Below, piece by piece: positions 1 through 12,100 of a stretch of 64,000 nt of DNA (position 1 is the first letter of the stretch; each line of letters begins with the position of its first letter). The notes beneath the pieces were generated by a model. That model was not told where the DNA came from, made no database searches, and saw nothing but the letters and a program-made list of their open reading frames with translations. This stretch comes from Durusdinium trenchii (lineage: Eukaryota > Sar > Dinophyceae > Suessiales > Symbiodiniaceae), in the NCBI GenBank assembly GCA_963970005.1, contig CAXAMN010001292.1:170431-234430 (forward strand). Reading direction: 5' to 3'. Made by a program: the position numbers and the translations under genes.

Positions 1-948
1 TGGGACCTTGTGAACTGATTCCCCAAATCCACTACTCGTATCCTCAATTCAGGTCCTCGATGCAGTGTTTATCTCTGCTTGTCAGGATTGTTGTTTTTTT
101 TCTCGCTCCTTCTTGCCCCTTCAATTCCTTCCCCTCAAGGCTTGGGGCAGGGAGGAAAGATAAGCATGTCACTTCACGCGAAAATGCACATGTCAGCGAT
201 AGTTAGAACATGCCACATTGCCAAAGACCCTGCTATGACAGGCGGTAAAACCGCCATCAACAAGAACAACCACCTCAAACTGGCCAGAGAGTGCAATCGG
301 ACACTCTCAGGTCAAGCCAACAAGTTGCAATGCCCTTAGACGCGTCATAAGGGCACGGTTTCTTGGAAAAGCTTTTCCAGCTTGCTGGTGGCAAGGTTGC
401 CACCCTACATACCATTCTTTTGGGCTTCACCGGCGATGAAGAACACTATCAAGCCCCGACGCAGAGCACCTCATGATGAAAGCAAGTTGAAAAGGATTGC
501 CAAGATGATAGAGTCAGTGATGCCATGATTTGCCCCCAACCCAAATGAATGACACGGTCACTTGACGTCAATGCCTTGATGGACATGACCATTAGAGGAC
601 GCCTTCGTACTAGTGCAATTACAATGTCATGAAAACACTGGCGTTTGCAACTTCCAAAAAGACGCGATGATGCATGTGCGATAAGAAGGAAGAAGAGGGG
701 TATATATGTAATCAATATAGCTATTAGTGGGTGTCCACTTTGCTGTGGGGTGACCCCGTAGTGGGCCCACTTTGAGGTGCTCTACACAACTTGGCTCACC
801 ACGTTTGGCTTTTTTGCTTGCAGCCCCTTGAGATCATCCGTTCTTTTTGCGTTTTATATATTTTTTTCCTTTTCTGATTGATTGTACTATATACTACTCT
901 TTTCCTTTGATCTGATGATCTTTGAATTAACTATTTAATTGTCTCTGC
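1..948. other. No recognisable gene
   Basis: This stretch has only short reading frames without motif support. It is T-rich towards 720-950, which would suit an intron or flanking sequence of the host gene that follows. No repeat with other parts of the window was noticed. Confidence 0.4.
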
Positions 949-961
949 GGGCGAGCTGCAG

Positions 962-3303
962 GACCTTGACCGGCTTGAGCAGCATCTACGATATTGCAAG
1001 ACGCCCAGGGCCGCCCAGGGCCTCACGAAGGTTGAGTTGAACAAGGAACTCAAGACACATCAATATTTTGTTTATCCACTTCTGAGAAGGGCAACATAGA
1101 CAGATAATTGCAGATAGGCAGCCACACAGACAAATACAACTTGGCAGACAGGGACGGACCCGCCTGGAACTTGTGTGGAACCCGTGTTGCCTTTTTACAG
1201 AAGAAACACACTCGGGGAACATCTATATAGGTAGAAAAGGGGAGGGAGGCAACCTGTGAGCTTCATCACCTATCGCTTCGCTCAGGCAAGCGGCCAAATG
1301 CAATGGCGACCCTTCTGGCTGGAAAACTGCAATTTCCCAAGGGCAGCAATTCAGTTGTAGCTTGAATGAGACGGCAACAACTGCAAGTCCTTGCAAGGTT
1401 GGAGGGCGAGATAGCAGAGCTCCCAGATCTTGCAGAGGCTGAAAAAATCATGGAGAAGTACAAGCTGGACGAGGACTGGCGGGCACAGGTTGCAACACAG
1501 TGCTTTTTGTGCCTTGTCAACTTGTGGGAATTGTAGGATGCTCGGTCCAAGCTTCGTGAGATCGTTGAGAAAAGAGCCCATGACCAGGCCAGCCATGTGT
1601 TTAGGGCCACTGTTATGGCATTGTGGAGCTTTGCTTTTCTGCTTGTAATTGGAAGTGTCATTCTGTACACTTTAGGTGGATTTAAGTGGGGTGTTTGGCT
1701 TTGGATCAGTGTTTTTGGCGGTCTGCCTTTCTGTGTGTTCGCCTGTCTATTTGTTCGTTTGTCTGTCCGTCCGTTCTATTTTTGTTCCGCGTCTTCCTGC
1801 TCGCCCTTTGCTGCTTCTCTGTATCGGATTCGGTAAGGGACCAGTTTGTTTGGCGGCATTGCACTCTTTTGTTTGGGTCATTTGGGTCGTTTTTCGTTGT
1901 TTTACTCCAATGTGCGGATGTCGTTGTAGGTTGTGCTTGAAGGTTTTGGAGCCGTGGCCCTCTCGTGGAATTATGTACGTGGAAACGCTCTCGCTGCCGT
2001 GTGGCGCGATTTTTTTGGGTTCTAGTCTTGGTCTTGGGTTGCTGTGCCACGCGGTTGGCTGCTCCGCGAAACCGAGGTGAAGTGTTGTTTCGTTTTTATC
2101 TGTAGTGTTGAGCCAATCTACCGGTGTGAAGGAGGTTTGTAGATCTTGAAATGTATTCTGGCTGGTTTTGGTCGTGGTGATTGTTTGTGCCACGTCGCCA
2201 TTAACAGCCAGTGCTTTAGATGCGTTTTACACACATCAGCACCCGGGAGATGAATGTTGTGGAACGCGTGGACAGCGTTCAACGTTCTGCTATAGTCCGT
2301 TCCCGGCCACCACCTTCGTTATCTCTCGAGAAACACATCCACATGAACGCTCTCTCGTCTCTCCCCTCTCTCTCTCTCTGTTTGTGTCTGAAGTGTGTGG
2401 GGTTATCCAGTCCCTTAATTTGTGGTGCTGTTCGAACCTGTCTGAATTCTCATCTTCTTTCTAGTGTGTGGCATGCTTGCCAGGAAGAGGTCCTCATAAC
2501 TGTCAAGAAACACCTGGACACATCAACCTTTGCATCGTCAATGCTTTGTAAGATAGCAAGGACATGTGATGTGGATCACTTCCAAGTGTTGCTGTATGTA
2601 CATCTGCTTGTGTTGCTTCAGGACCTTGATAGATGGCGAAAAGTTGGCAGACCCGCCTGAGAGGTGGATAGCTCACACTACGCAACTATTCTGACAAGAG
2701 TTCCCTGCTGGGTCTTGAATGACTCTGCCAAGCAGCTGCTAAGCAGGCACAGAGGAAAAGGTGGAGACGATGGAGGCAAAGGTGGCCGAGAGACTGACCG
2801 GCGTGATCGAGACAGGGATCGAGAACGACGCGCTGTCTGCTTAGTACAGACCCAAAGGCCGTGAAGTAAAAAATTTTTTCAGGATTTTCTTCTTTGCACA
2901 CTCAATGACTGAGGATCGAAGCAAAGAGCGGAGTCGCGACCGTCGGGATCGAAGTCGTGACCGGAGAGATGGGTGATGGTTTGCAATTGTGCTTGCATCT
3001 CGAGTGAGCAGTGAGCAGTGCGAAAAAGGACAGCAAGTTAACATTAACATGGGGTAGCTTTTCACAAGCATTCGGGCCTTTGCCTTTGCTTTGGCGGATC
3101 AAGCATGGAACAATTGTGGATTGAAAAACCTTTGCGTTGGCAATGCACTACGCAGCACGCCTCCCATTTGATTTCTCGCTCTGCCGTGTGCAGGTTTGTA
3201 CGACTTGGTCACTGGGCGAAAGCTGAGCACGCTGTTGCCTGAGAGCTGTGAGGACATCAAGCAATCTTTTAAGATCAATGAAAAGATGCACCGGGCACTT
3301 TAG
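962..3303 (+). CDS. 3' part of a multi-exon host gene, product not recognised
   Basis: Five terminal exons join with consistent phase: 2465-2547, 2622-2692, 2747-2834, 2914-2972 and 3194-3303, ending at TAG 3301-3303. Acceptors are AG followed by G or T. Donors are GTAAGA, GACAAG (a GA donor), GTCTGC and GTGATG. The introns are 74, 54, 79 and 221 nt. The joined reading frame contains segments such as ETPGHINLCIVNAL, LIDGEKLADPPERWIAHT, EAKVAERLTGVIETGIE and ESCEDIKQSFKINEKMH; it looks globular and free of low complexity. Likely upstream exons lie at about 1360-1488 and from 1537 (48-nt intron; charged helical sequence around AEKIMEKYKLDEDW and LREIVEKRAHDQ), and near 962-1030. I do not recognise the family. 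The 5' end is not in view or not resolved. The GA donor is the least certain junction. Confidence 0.6.
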
Positions 3304-4099
3304 TTGCTCAATAACAAAATTTGAGACACCCATCCGAAAACTTTGGATATTTCTCTACGGCATCCCCAAAAAAGGTTTCAACACAACCTCACCCTAACAG
3401 CCAAGTCTAAGTTTTTGCCATGTGAGCTGCTTTCCATTGCTTTTCAAAGCTCCACGTAAAGCATTAAACATTAAATAAAGACTCATGAAAGTAAGGTACC
3501 CTGGGGGCAAGGAAAATTGAGGAGCGCAAAAACTTGAAAGCCTTGTGTGTGAGAGAGTCCGGGTGCAAATCAATATTAGATGTGCGGGGGCTCCTTTATA
3601 GTTTCGAGTACTCTAATTCTCCGACTCCTATTAAAAGAGAAAGACTGTTTGAATCAAGCTGTCAGAAGTTGGAGGAATTGCCCCACGAAACCCATCAAAA
3701 GCCGCTTGTGAGATCGGCTGGAGATTTGCACTAAGACTAATCAATGCTCATACTGGCTGTGTGCTTTTGCCTCTTCATGGAACTGGCTGGCTAACATTAG
3801 CTCCAAAAGGTCTCCGAGGATGTCAGGTTGTCTCTGAGCATGTTGTCATGCCATCAGGTTGCCATGCTTGTATGCTGCGCGCTGTCATGCCGACATTCTA
3901 ACATTTTGTCCCTTTGTCATACTAACTTGAAAGCATGCTGATGCGCCGCGCTGTTAGGAGCAAAAACGATAAGCTTTTTGGGTGCTGCTGGTTCTGCCAG
4001 AAAGTGTTGTTTTTTTGTTCTCCGTTGGTTCTGCATGCCACTGGGTGGAGGGCCTGGACAACCTTTAGGCCGTTGCACTCTTTTTTCATAGGGATAGTT
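3304..4099. other. Intergenic, no gene seen
   Basis: This is the stretch between the end of the host gene and the target site of copia element 1. It holds short ORFs only and no motif I can support. Confidence 0.4.
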
Positions 4100-4104
4100 A
4101 TTGT

Positions 4105-4233
4105 TGCAAGAGCGGTAGCGTTCATGACCTGACATGCCCTTGACCTGCAGGGCCCTTGAGTCTGCTCAAAAAATGCGCGTGAGCAGCCGCGCTTTGTTTC
4201 CCCTAGAAAGCGTTGTGAATTCGCTTACCTGCA
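4105..4233 (+). repeat. 5' LTR of copia element 1
   Basis: This 129-bp LTR runs from TGCAAG to CCTGCA. It differs from the right LTR at two positions (gacatg/gacctg and gaattc/gaatcc), about 98% identity. Confidence 0.95.
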
Positions 4234-4234
4234 T

Positions 4235-4275
4235 TGGTAGCGGAGCGGACCGATCCGCGTGGTTCGCTGCCGCCC
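4235..4275 (+). promoter_or_regulatory. Primer-binding site and adjacent hairpin of element 1
   Basis: TGGTAGCGGAGC, one base after the LTR, complements a tRNA 3' end GCTCCGCTACCA, close to eukaryotic initiator tRNA-Met. It is followed by a small inverted repeat (gcgga/tccgc) and by GGTTCGCTGCC. The same string occurs at the matching place in element 3. Confidence 0.75.
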
Positions 4276-6205
4276 ATGCCGAGCGCTGCTGATGTGCTGG
4301 CGCAGATGGCTGCTGACGGAGATCATGGTGAAGCTGATCCCGATCAGCAGATGGAAGAAGGAGATGACAACTACGATGACGAGCCCAACCTCACGGACGA
4401 CGACGTCTTGGTCGAGCAGGAGGATGAAGGTCAAGAAGCCCTCTACCAGCGTGTTGGCGCTGGGAGGCCTGGCCGCAATGGACCTCGCACTCCGGCGCGA
4501 GGCGATGGAGTTGAAGATCGAGGTAAAGATCGAGATGGTGGACCTTCGACCCCGTCTTCACAGAGATCGAAAGCCTCGACATCCCAGCCGGATGGGAACA
4601 CTCGACATCGTCCCCGTGGGAACCTGCCCCCGGCGCCTGTCTTCGACGGTGACAGGAAAAAGGATCCCAAATGCTTCAATCATTGGGTACAAAAGGTGGA
4701 CTCCTACATCGAGATCGCCAAGAAGATAATCGATGAGTCCGAGATCGGCTTGAGGCTACATGCAGCTCTTGAAGGAGAAGCTTCCGACTACCTGGAGGAC
4801 ATCCCGGCACGGACCTTCGGAGTCGACGAAGGCTGGAAGATCTTGATGCACGTCCTCAAGGACAAGTTTGATGAACGTCGCATGCGCAAGGTCGGCTCAG
4901 CTATGCAGGGCTTCTTCCGGATGAACCTGAAGGACAAGAGCTACACCCTCACGGAGATCGCCGATGGACAAGTCCGCCAGGCAGTGCCGAGAAGCTGGAC
5001 TGGTCCTGCCCGACGAGATCATGACCTACTTCTTCTTCGAGCACAGCAACTCTTCAATGGAACGACAGGCCAACATCTTGCTGAGGACTGGTGGCGAGTA
5101 CACCTGGAGCAAGGTCAAGCAGGCCGTCGATTTGCTGTATCCTCAAACCTACGTGCACCAGCGCCGAGACAACCAGCAGTATCGGCAGGGCAAAGGAAGG
5201 ACAGCGCGCGAGACGGGCACTTGGGAGGAGCCGCACAGTGCCGACACCACGAACATGGACATCGAGGACTGGCTTTACTACGAGGACCCGGTCGAGCGCC
5301 TTGCCGAGTCCGACTCCGTGGGCTATCTCCCCGAACCTCTTGCACGAGAACTTCATGAAGTGTTTGCCACCCACAGGGAGAATCGGGCCAAACTGGCACG
5401 AGCTGTGAAGGCCCGTGGTTTCTATACCAACAAGGGCAAAGGCAAGGGCAAGCCGCCCGGGAAGAAAGGAAAGAGTTCTGGAGCACTACACTCTCCCCAG
5501 AAAGGAGACAAAGGATCTCGCAAAGGAGGCAAAGGCAAAGCTCGTGGCGGCATGAGCTTGGACGAGCTGAAGAAGGTGACCGCATGCGGAGATTGTCAAC
5601 AGCTCGGTCACTGGAAGGGAGATCCTCAATGCCCCAAGGCCACCAAGAAGGCCCACGAGACTCACACCATCGACCTCGACCCGGACGAGATCGTCGGCGA
5701 GGTCGATTCCTGGTGGGATGAGGACTACTGGGAGGCTCATGAGGTCTCGACTTGGGCGACGCAGCGACAGGAGTCGCCTGTGAAAAAGGTGGAGCCGACC
5801 AAGAACTCGAAGGATGCCGAGTCCGAGCTCTACGTTGGTCTGACGGTCGACGAGGCCGATGACGTGGTTCGTGGAATCAACCAGCTGAAGAGGAAGGTCG
5901 CCGACAGCCGTCCGCGATCTTCGAAGGACACAGCGCTGATCGACGCATCCAGAGGCGCTGACATCGAGGCCGACATCTTCGACCGGAAGAACGTCTATGA
6001 CAAGAAGCCCCTGGACGTGTTCACGGCTACAGCCCTCATTCAGGAGAAGATCGAAGAGCGTAAGATGAAGGCCAAGACCACGGCACCGGAGGCCGTGGCG
6101 GAGGCGTATACACCACCTTGGGCGTCAAGACAGAGGCGAAGCCGACCTCTGTTTGGGACTGCCTGGAGAAGAAGACCACCTATGACCTGGACGAGCTCCG
6201 TGTGA
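4276..6205 (+). pseudogene. Gag with zinc knuckle, element 1 (frame-broken)
   Basis: The first in-frame ATG after the primer site is 4276. The N-terminal part (to about 4960) is acidic and disordered, then a helical capsid-like region. The frame changes by one near 4960, where the sequence continues as MDKSARQCREAG. It runs through a basic Lys/Gly stretch to a nucleocapsid-type CX2CX4HX6C knuckle (CGDCQQLGHWKGDPQC) at about 5585-5632. After this lies an acidic linker. Gag packages the element RNA in cytoplasmic particles. Frame loss by a small indel near 4960 would truncate the product in this copy. Confidence 0.85.
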
Positions 6206-7395
6206 CCCACATGGTGCGCAACTGCCAACTACTTCCGGCAGAATGCCATGACCCAGGTCTTCAATATCTTCTACACGATCTTCTCCATGGAGAATGTCCT
6301 GACGGCGATCAGCGAGTCCCCCGAGACGTCTTCAGCAACACCCGACTGGCTCCGACAGTGCGGGAAGGCGTGGCCTATCTCACCATCGACACCGCCTGCG
6401 AGAACACCGTTGGCGGCAAGACACATTTGATGATGGTTGCACGGATCCTCGAGGCCAAGTACAAGGTCAAGCCCGTGATCCATCCCGAGGAAGAGTCCTA
6501 CCGTTTTGGACCTGGAGAACCCCGTGTGTCCACCGAGAGGTGGCACGTGCCAATTGGCATTGGTGGAGTGCCGATGGTGATCAAGTCCTCCGCCTTGGAA
6601 GATGGCGACCCTGGCCAGAACAAGATCCCCTGGCTGGCCGGGCAGGGGCCACCAGGCAAAGTGCCGTCCCTTGAGGATTACTCTGGAGTCCTTTGGATGA
6701 CGGGAAAAGCGTATATGGATGACCGCTCACCAAAAGAGACCCACATCTACAACCCCGAGGACGACCCTTATGCCACAGGTGACATCACCAGTCGGACACC
6801 CTGTACTCTACATGGTGATGTTTGGGAATACCTCCTGGAGCACCCTCAAGTATATGTACGGCACCATCATCGGCCCCGGACCACAAGATTCCATCCCCAT
6901 GAAGTCGCTGACGGACCTGAGCCAAGAGAACTTCTCCCACTCCGTGTGACATATAAACATGGGGTGGATGACTGGGAGACTTCAGTCGAGGAGGAGTCAT
7001 GGACTGGGTACTACACTGTTTTGTTTGGACATGGTTGTGACCCCAGCATGAAGATCGACAACCTCCCGTCACCTGGTCCGCGAGCCGCTGTGTTGATCGA
7101 CGTACATGGCCATCAAGTTGCAGTGCATCCACGTTCGTTGAAGCAGCTAGAACAGAAGAGGTTCCTTCGTTCGTTTGATTTGGACAACAAGCCACCTGAC
7201 CTGCCACTCAACAAGCAGCCGAAGATCTTTCGCCCTCAACTCGGAGAGTTCGGCTCAGACCAACCGCCGAGATCCCCTCACCATGCGCACGGCCCCCAGT
7301 TCCAAGCATCGAGCTGCGCTGTCTGGTGGTGGTCGAGAAGCAGATTGTGGCGACGAAGGCACTACGGGAGCTGGAACATCGTGCACCAGCCCTGA
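6118..7395 (+). pseudogene. Aspartic protease region, element 1
   Basis: The reading frame holds the retropepsin-like motif YLTIDTACENTVGG near 6380, so the usual D-T/S-G-A is D-T-A-C here. Downstream, the segment RFGPGEPRVS then WHVPIGIGGVPMVIKSS looks like the rest of the protease fold. In this class of element the protease cleaves Gag-Pol. The frame differs from both neighbours: entry near 6110 and exit near 7300 are frame changes. Confidence 0.7.
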
Positions 7396-8003
7396 TCGGG
7401 TACGCCAAAGCCCTGATTCAGGAGACATATCTCCTAGCCGAAGATCTCCCTCCGACTCTCCCGCCGGCATCGACGAATGCCAAGGGTCGCACAACCCACA
7501 CGGCGATCAGCCTGACATACCCGGAGGAGCCCAGTCACTGCCCACATCTGGTGGAACATGGTCGACGCTATGGGAACGCGCACGGCAAGTTCCGGGAGTG
7601 CGTCAACTGTGGCAGCGTCTGGCGAGGGATCGACTACGTGGTCCCGATCTCCGAGGAAGTGGTGACGACCTACAAGATCTATGTGGGACTGTGTGCCAAA
7701 CCAGGAGGCAAAGTGACGAAAGGAGCAACCACCCGGCTACCTCAAAGGGTTTCGTCGGCAGGCTACTCCTCATCCTCGTTTTCCTTGCCTCCCAGGTCTA
7801 TGGAAGCAGCCTATGGCCGGAGCTGGGAGGACACTCAGAAGGCGCCTTTCAAGGCCAAGCCGAAGGCCCACCTGAAGGTCAAGCAGGAGCCCATCGAGAT
7901 CACCGAGTGGGACGACCAGAGCATGGTGGAGATCACCTCGGAGGAGGAGCTGGTGCAGGAACCGGTACTCAGAACGAGTGGCCGCATGCCGGGCCGCACA
8001 TGA
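7326..8003 (+). pseudogene. Cys/His-rich linker segment, element 1
   Basis: The segment between protease and methyltransferase-like domain holds a compact cluster, CPHLVEHGRRYGNAHGKFRE followed by CVNCG, at about 7535-7615. It looks like a small metal-binding knuckle. The rest is charged linker with several KPK and EEE runs. I do not know a named family. It is in a third frame compared with the protease and the next domain. Confidence 0.5.
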
Positions 8004-8933
8004 ACTCAGGCCCCAGCGGCAAGACCAAGACCAAGCTGAAGTCTGGCCAGCAGAAGAAGATGCAGCATATGGCTCGGCAAGCCCTTTTTAACTCCAAGCT
8101 GCACAAGGACCTCATACAACGACGACTCCAACGAGGACGCTGGCCCCGCAAGCACTTCAAGTTCGACTTGATCGAGGTGTTTGGCGGGACTTCAATGGTG
8201 AGTATAAGGGGTGCCACTCTCTGGCGCCTCAGAGTCATGCAGCCGGTTGACATCCGGTTTGGAATCGACCTTCGGAAAAGGTCTATGAGGCGGTGGCTGA
8301 TGAGGACTTTGGAGACTGCCAATCCACGACTGGCTATCGTGGAGTATGGTCCATACTTCAAGCCAACTGCAACTATTTGGGGCGTGAAGACGAGCTGGCT
8401 AAGCGGCTAAACGTCAAGAACAAGATCGTCCTTTTCTACGGTTGACCGAGGACATCTTCAACAGCCAGACTCGACAACAAGGACACGCCTTAGCAGAGAA
8501 CCCAGCAACAGCTCAATCGCAGACCCAGCCGGAGATCATGAGGCTGAGATCCAAGTGGTATGAGACCACAGCATGCCTCTGCATGTTTGGCCTCACAGGA
8601 AAGAATGGCCTCCCTATGCAGAAGCGGGTCCGCTTCGTGGCTACAGATCCCATCTTTGTGGAGGAGCTGGATCTTCAGTGCGACCGAGCTCATCAACACG
8701 AGAAGGTTGCCGGGTCAAACACAGCAGCCTCTGCCTGCTATCCACCTGACTTGGGCGACGCCATCTGTAGAGCTTTTTGGCGCATCGTGGAGCAGGAGGA
8801 CTACGGGACTATGACGGTCAACGAGTCCTACAACACGAACACGGCCTGGTACGTGGACGTGAACCGCCAAGAGTCCGAGTGGAAACCGCTTCTGTCTGAG
8901 GCGGAGGAGGTAAGCTGGTGCCCTGGCAGGTGA
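8004..8933 (+). pseudogene. Methyltransferase-like domain, element 1 (degenerate)
   Basis: Between protease and integrase lies DLIEVFGGTSMVS (about 8165-8205), resembling the SAM-binding motif I of cytosine-5 methyltransferases. An acidic position follows in FGIDLRKRS (about 8259) and ALAENPATA (about 8487), resembling the motif VI Glu-Asn. The place where a catalytic Pro-Cys would lie (about 8335-8400) reads VEYGPYFKP and is then broken by a frame change, so no PPC is visible. The sequence continues to a YETTACLCMFGLTG segment. It matches elements 2 and 3 by position and motif order. Family identity is inferred; this copy is surely inactive. Confidence 0.55.
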
Positions 8934-10989
8934 TGAACATACAGTTGGCTCACCTGCCCAAAGCCAAGCGAGTCCGGACAGGACTGGAAGATTGCCACCG
9001 TGCATCCATTTTGTTGCGCAATGATGACACCATCACCATCGAGACCGAGTACTTCAAAACGGCACAGGCCCCAAGAGAGAGATTCGTGACTCCGGTCAGA
9101 GTGGCCATCTTCGTGACAGGCTATGCGCCAGGCGACCCTGCAGATCCGACACCTCAGCGAGAAGGTGAACGCCAATACCTGGAGGCACCCCCAGAACTGT
9201 TGCAACTACTACCGGATGGTGAAGCAGCGGCCTACGAGGACCGGATCATCACCAAGCAGACCTATGCCCAAGAGCAGTGGTTCACCGGACCTCCGCTGAC
9301 CGTGAAGCAAAAGAGGTTTGCGCCCGCCATCGTGAAGTTGCGCAAGAATTTGGGACATCCTTCACAACCAGATCTGACTCGAGCTCTGGTGCAGGAAGGC
9401 AATGTGGAGACGGAGGCGATTGAGTTGAGCCGCCGTTTAAAATGTGCGGTTTGTGAAAGGTCGAGACGACCTAAGATTCCGAGACCTACCTCCTTCAAGG
9501 TCATCGGCGCCTTCAACTCCAAACTATGCATGGACTTTGTGCACCTCCCCGACATCCAAGGGAACCAGCACCAGTTTCTGCACATCCTTGAGCCCAACGG
9601 GTCCTTCAACGTCTTCTACCCGTCGCCGACACGAGAACCTGGCGCAGTTTGGGACCTGTTCACTTTGCTGTGGGCCTCATGGGCTGGCTACCCGAAGTAC
9701 CTGTGGGTGGACAAGGATGGCGGCTCCCAGGCCGAGTTCTTGGAGCGCATTCGCTCTATGGGCACCATCGTGGACAACCCACCGGCAGAAGCTCATTGGC
9801 AGGCTGGAGATTCAGAAGTCGAAGCCTACAACAGAGCCTTCAAGGAAGTCGGCAAGAAGCTGGTCGATGAGATGGCCTTGGAAGGTGACAGAGACATGAA
9901 AACTTTGGCTTGTGCAGTAGCCGCTGCCCTCAACGATAAGGTACGCTCATCTGGATGTTCGGCCTATCAATGGGTCTTCGGCCGGAACCCCGAGATTCCG
10001 GAGGACGTGCTCTCGCCCGATGGCAAGTTTGAGGCCTTGCAGGCGATGGAGTTGGACGATGAGCTGAGGAAGCGGGCCATCATTCGGGCACAAGCTGACG
10101 AGAAGCTATCCGCCTACAGGCTCAACGAAGCTGTGAGAACAGCAATTCTTCGAAAAGCACATCCCATTCGGGAGAGCTACATGGAGAGTTGGTGGCATTT
10201 TGGCGCGAAGCCAAATATCGACAAGGCCGGAAAGGCCAGAAAGGCAGAAGAGTACCAGCATCTTGGTACCGCGGCATCGTCACTGGGCCGCGCAAGGGTG
10301 ACAGCAGCACCAAGCAAAACAACTACTGGGTGACATCAAATGGCCAGTGCATCCTGGTCTCGAGAGAACAAATTAGGCCGGCTTTTGGCACTGAACTTTG
10401 GCCAGTGCGTGAGCACATCCTCCAGGAGATTCAGGACCATCCTCCTGACGATCATGAAGATGCTCGCACGGGGACACTACCTCCTGAAGAACTTCCACCC
10501 GTGCCAGAAGATGATGAGTTGGACGAGGAGGACATCGATCGGGCGCCGCTCTTCGACATGGATGGGCTCATGGATGATGTGGAGTACACGCCCTCACTAC
10601 GCCCAGAAGCTGCTGAACAACCTGAAACCCCCTCGCACGGCACTGATTTGACAACGCTGCCGGCAACTTCACCGCATGGGCTCACAAGAGCACCTGGCAC
10701 ACCTGTTGATCATCTCTGGCGCATCGAAGGCCAGGAGTCGAAGAAACCACGACTTGAACAAGTATCAACAGGGTCTGCAGCAACTCCGCCACCACAAGAG
10801 GAGCCTATGGCGACTCCGAGACTGGAACCATCTGGCGTCAACATTGCCAGCAGGTTGGCCTACGAAGTCCTGTCCAACGTCGCAGAGCTCTATATGATCC
10901 TGGTCGAGGACAAGATCTTCCGGTGCCTTTGGACACTATTTCACGGCAGAGAACTACCGTGCTCTTTCTCCCGGAGGGCCGCAAGGTGA
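8918..10989 (+). pseudogene. Integrase with C-terminal region and acidic linker, element 1
   Basis: The 471-codon frame (8918-10333) contains the pre-integrase zinc region KLRKNLGHPSQ followed by CAVC. The catalytic core is next: Asp in LCMDFVH (residue 206), Asp in LWVDKDGG (265) and Glu near 300-302. The first His of the HHCC finger is Arg here (LRKNLGH, against LHRNLGH in element 3). The frame then shifts near 10200 to a C-terminal region, WYRGIVTGPRKGD to QIRPAFGTELWPV. An acidic, Pro-rich linker leads to reverse transcriptase. Integrase inserts the cDNA; this copy is split over two frames. Confidence 0.85.
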
Positions 10990-12100
10990 TCCACGACACA
11001 TGGGTGACCTCCCAAAGGAACGTCAACATGGACAAGAAATGGACCGGCTACACCGTCTTCATGGTGATCGACTCCAAGAACGTGCTACAGGCCGTGGCGT
11101 CATGGCAGAACCCTCAGACCATGTCCCGCAAGGACAAGAAGGCCTTGGAGAAGGAACTGCCTTGGAGCGCGATACCGCTCGAACATCGAGAACTATACCG
11201 CCAAGCACTGGTGAAGGAGTGGACAACATGGAAGAAGTATGAGGCGGTGAAGATCTTGAGTCTGGAATGCAGCCGCGAGGTCGAGAAGCTCTTCGACCCA
11301 TCTCGCATCCTGGCAGCTCGAGTGTGCTACAGGGACAAGCGCGCTGGAGATCAAGCCGAAGGCCCGGATAGTATGTCGAGGAGACACAGACCCCGACTTG
11401 CTGGAGTTACGCCGGGATGCTCCGACATTAACCCGCCTTGGGTTGATGCTGATCCTGCAGCTGGCAGCTTCGCACCAAGACTGGTTCATCGTGACCGCAG
11501 ATGTGACTGGCGCTTTTCTTCAAGGCGACCAAGCACTATAGCTCAGCGCCAAGAACCTCTGTTCATCCGCCAGCCGAAGGAAGGTTTGCCAGACCTACAA
11601 CCAGGACAACTTCTACTGGTGGTGCGTCGCATCTTTGGTTTGGCCAACAGCCCCAGGCTGTTCTGGCGCTTCCTTCGAGATTCACTATATAATCCGACTG
11701 GGCTTTGTGCAGTCGACGCTGGATAAGGCATTGTTCGCCTACTATACCAGAATGGACGCTTGATCCTCGCCATCGGCGCCCACGTCGACGACCTCATCTG
11801 TACTGGACAACCCGAAACTGCGGATGCCGTTTTGGACCGCGTCCGAGCCGAGTTCGACTTTGGCGACTGGCACGACTCTCGAAAAGAAGGTCAACTGGTC
11901 TACGGAGGCAAGGAGATTGCGAAGGACGACGTTGTCACCATCTCCCAGGAGTCCTTCTTTCGCGCCTTGACCTTAACCCCGGTGCCGCGCTGGAGAACTT
12001 TGATGAAGGACTCAGCTCTGACCCCAGCCGAGGTCACAGAACTGAAGTCTGGAGGTGGATGTTTGCATTGGCTGACAGGTCAAACCAGACCTGACCTGGC
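10923..12100 (+). pseudogene. Reverse transcriptase, element 1 (frame-broken)
   Basis: Copia reverse transcriptase motifs appear in sequence order but in different frames. First comes the N-terminal WSAIPLEHRELYRQALVKEW, then FIVTADVTGAFLQGDQ near 11490-11530 (motif A, catalytic Asp). Next are VVRRIFGLANSPRLFW near 11620 and HVDDLICTG near 11785 (catalytic HVDD in place of YVDD). Frame changes lie near 11350, 11540 and 11710. Confidence 0.85.

Noticed and set aside
2664..2976. Arg/Asp-rich RS-like frame (RETDRRDRDRDRER, RSRDRRDRSRDRRD)
   Set aside because: It looks like an SR protein, but the alternative frame joins five exons with correct phase to a stop, while the RS frame does not continue.
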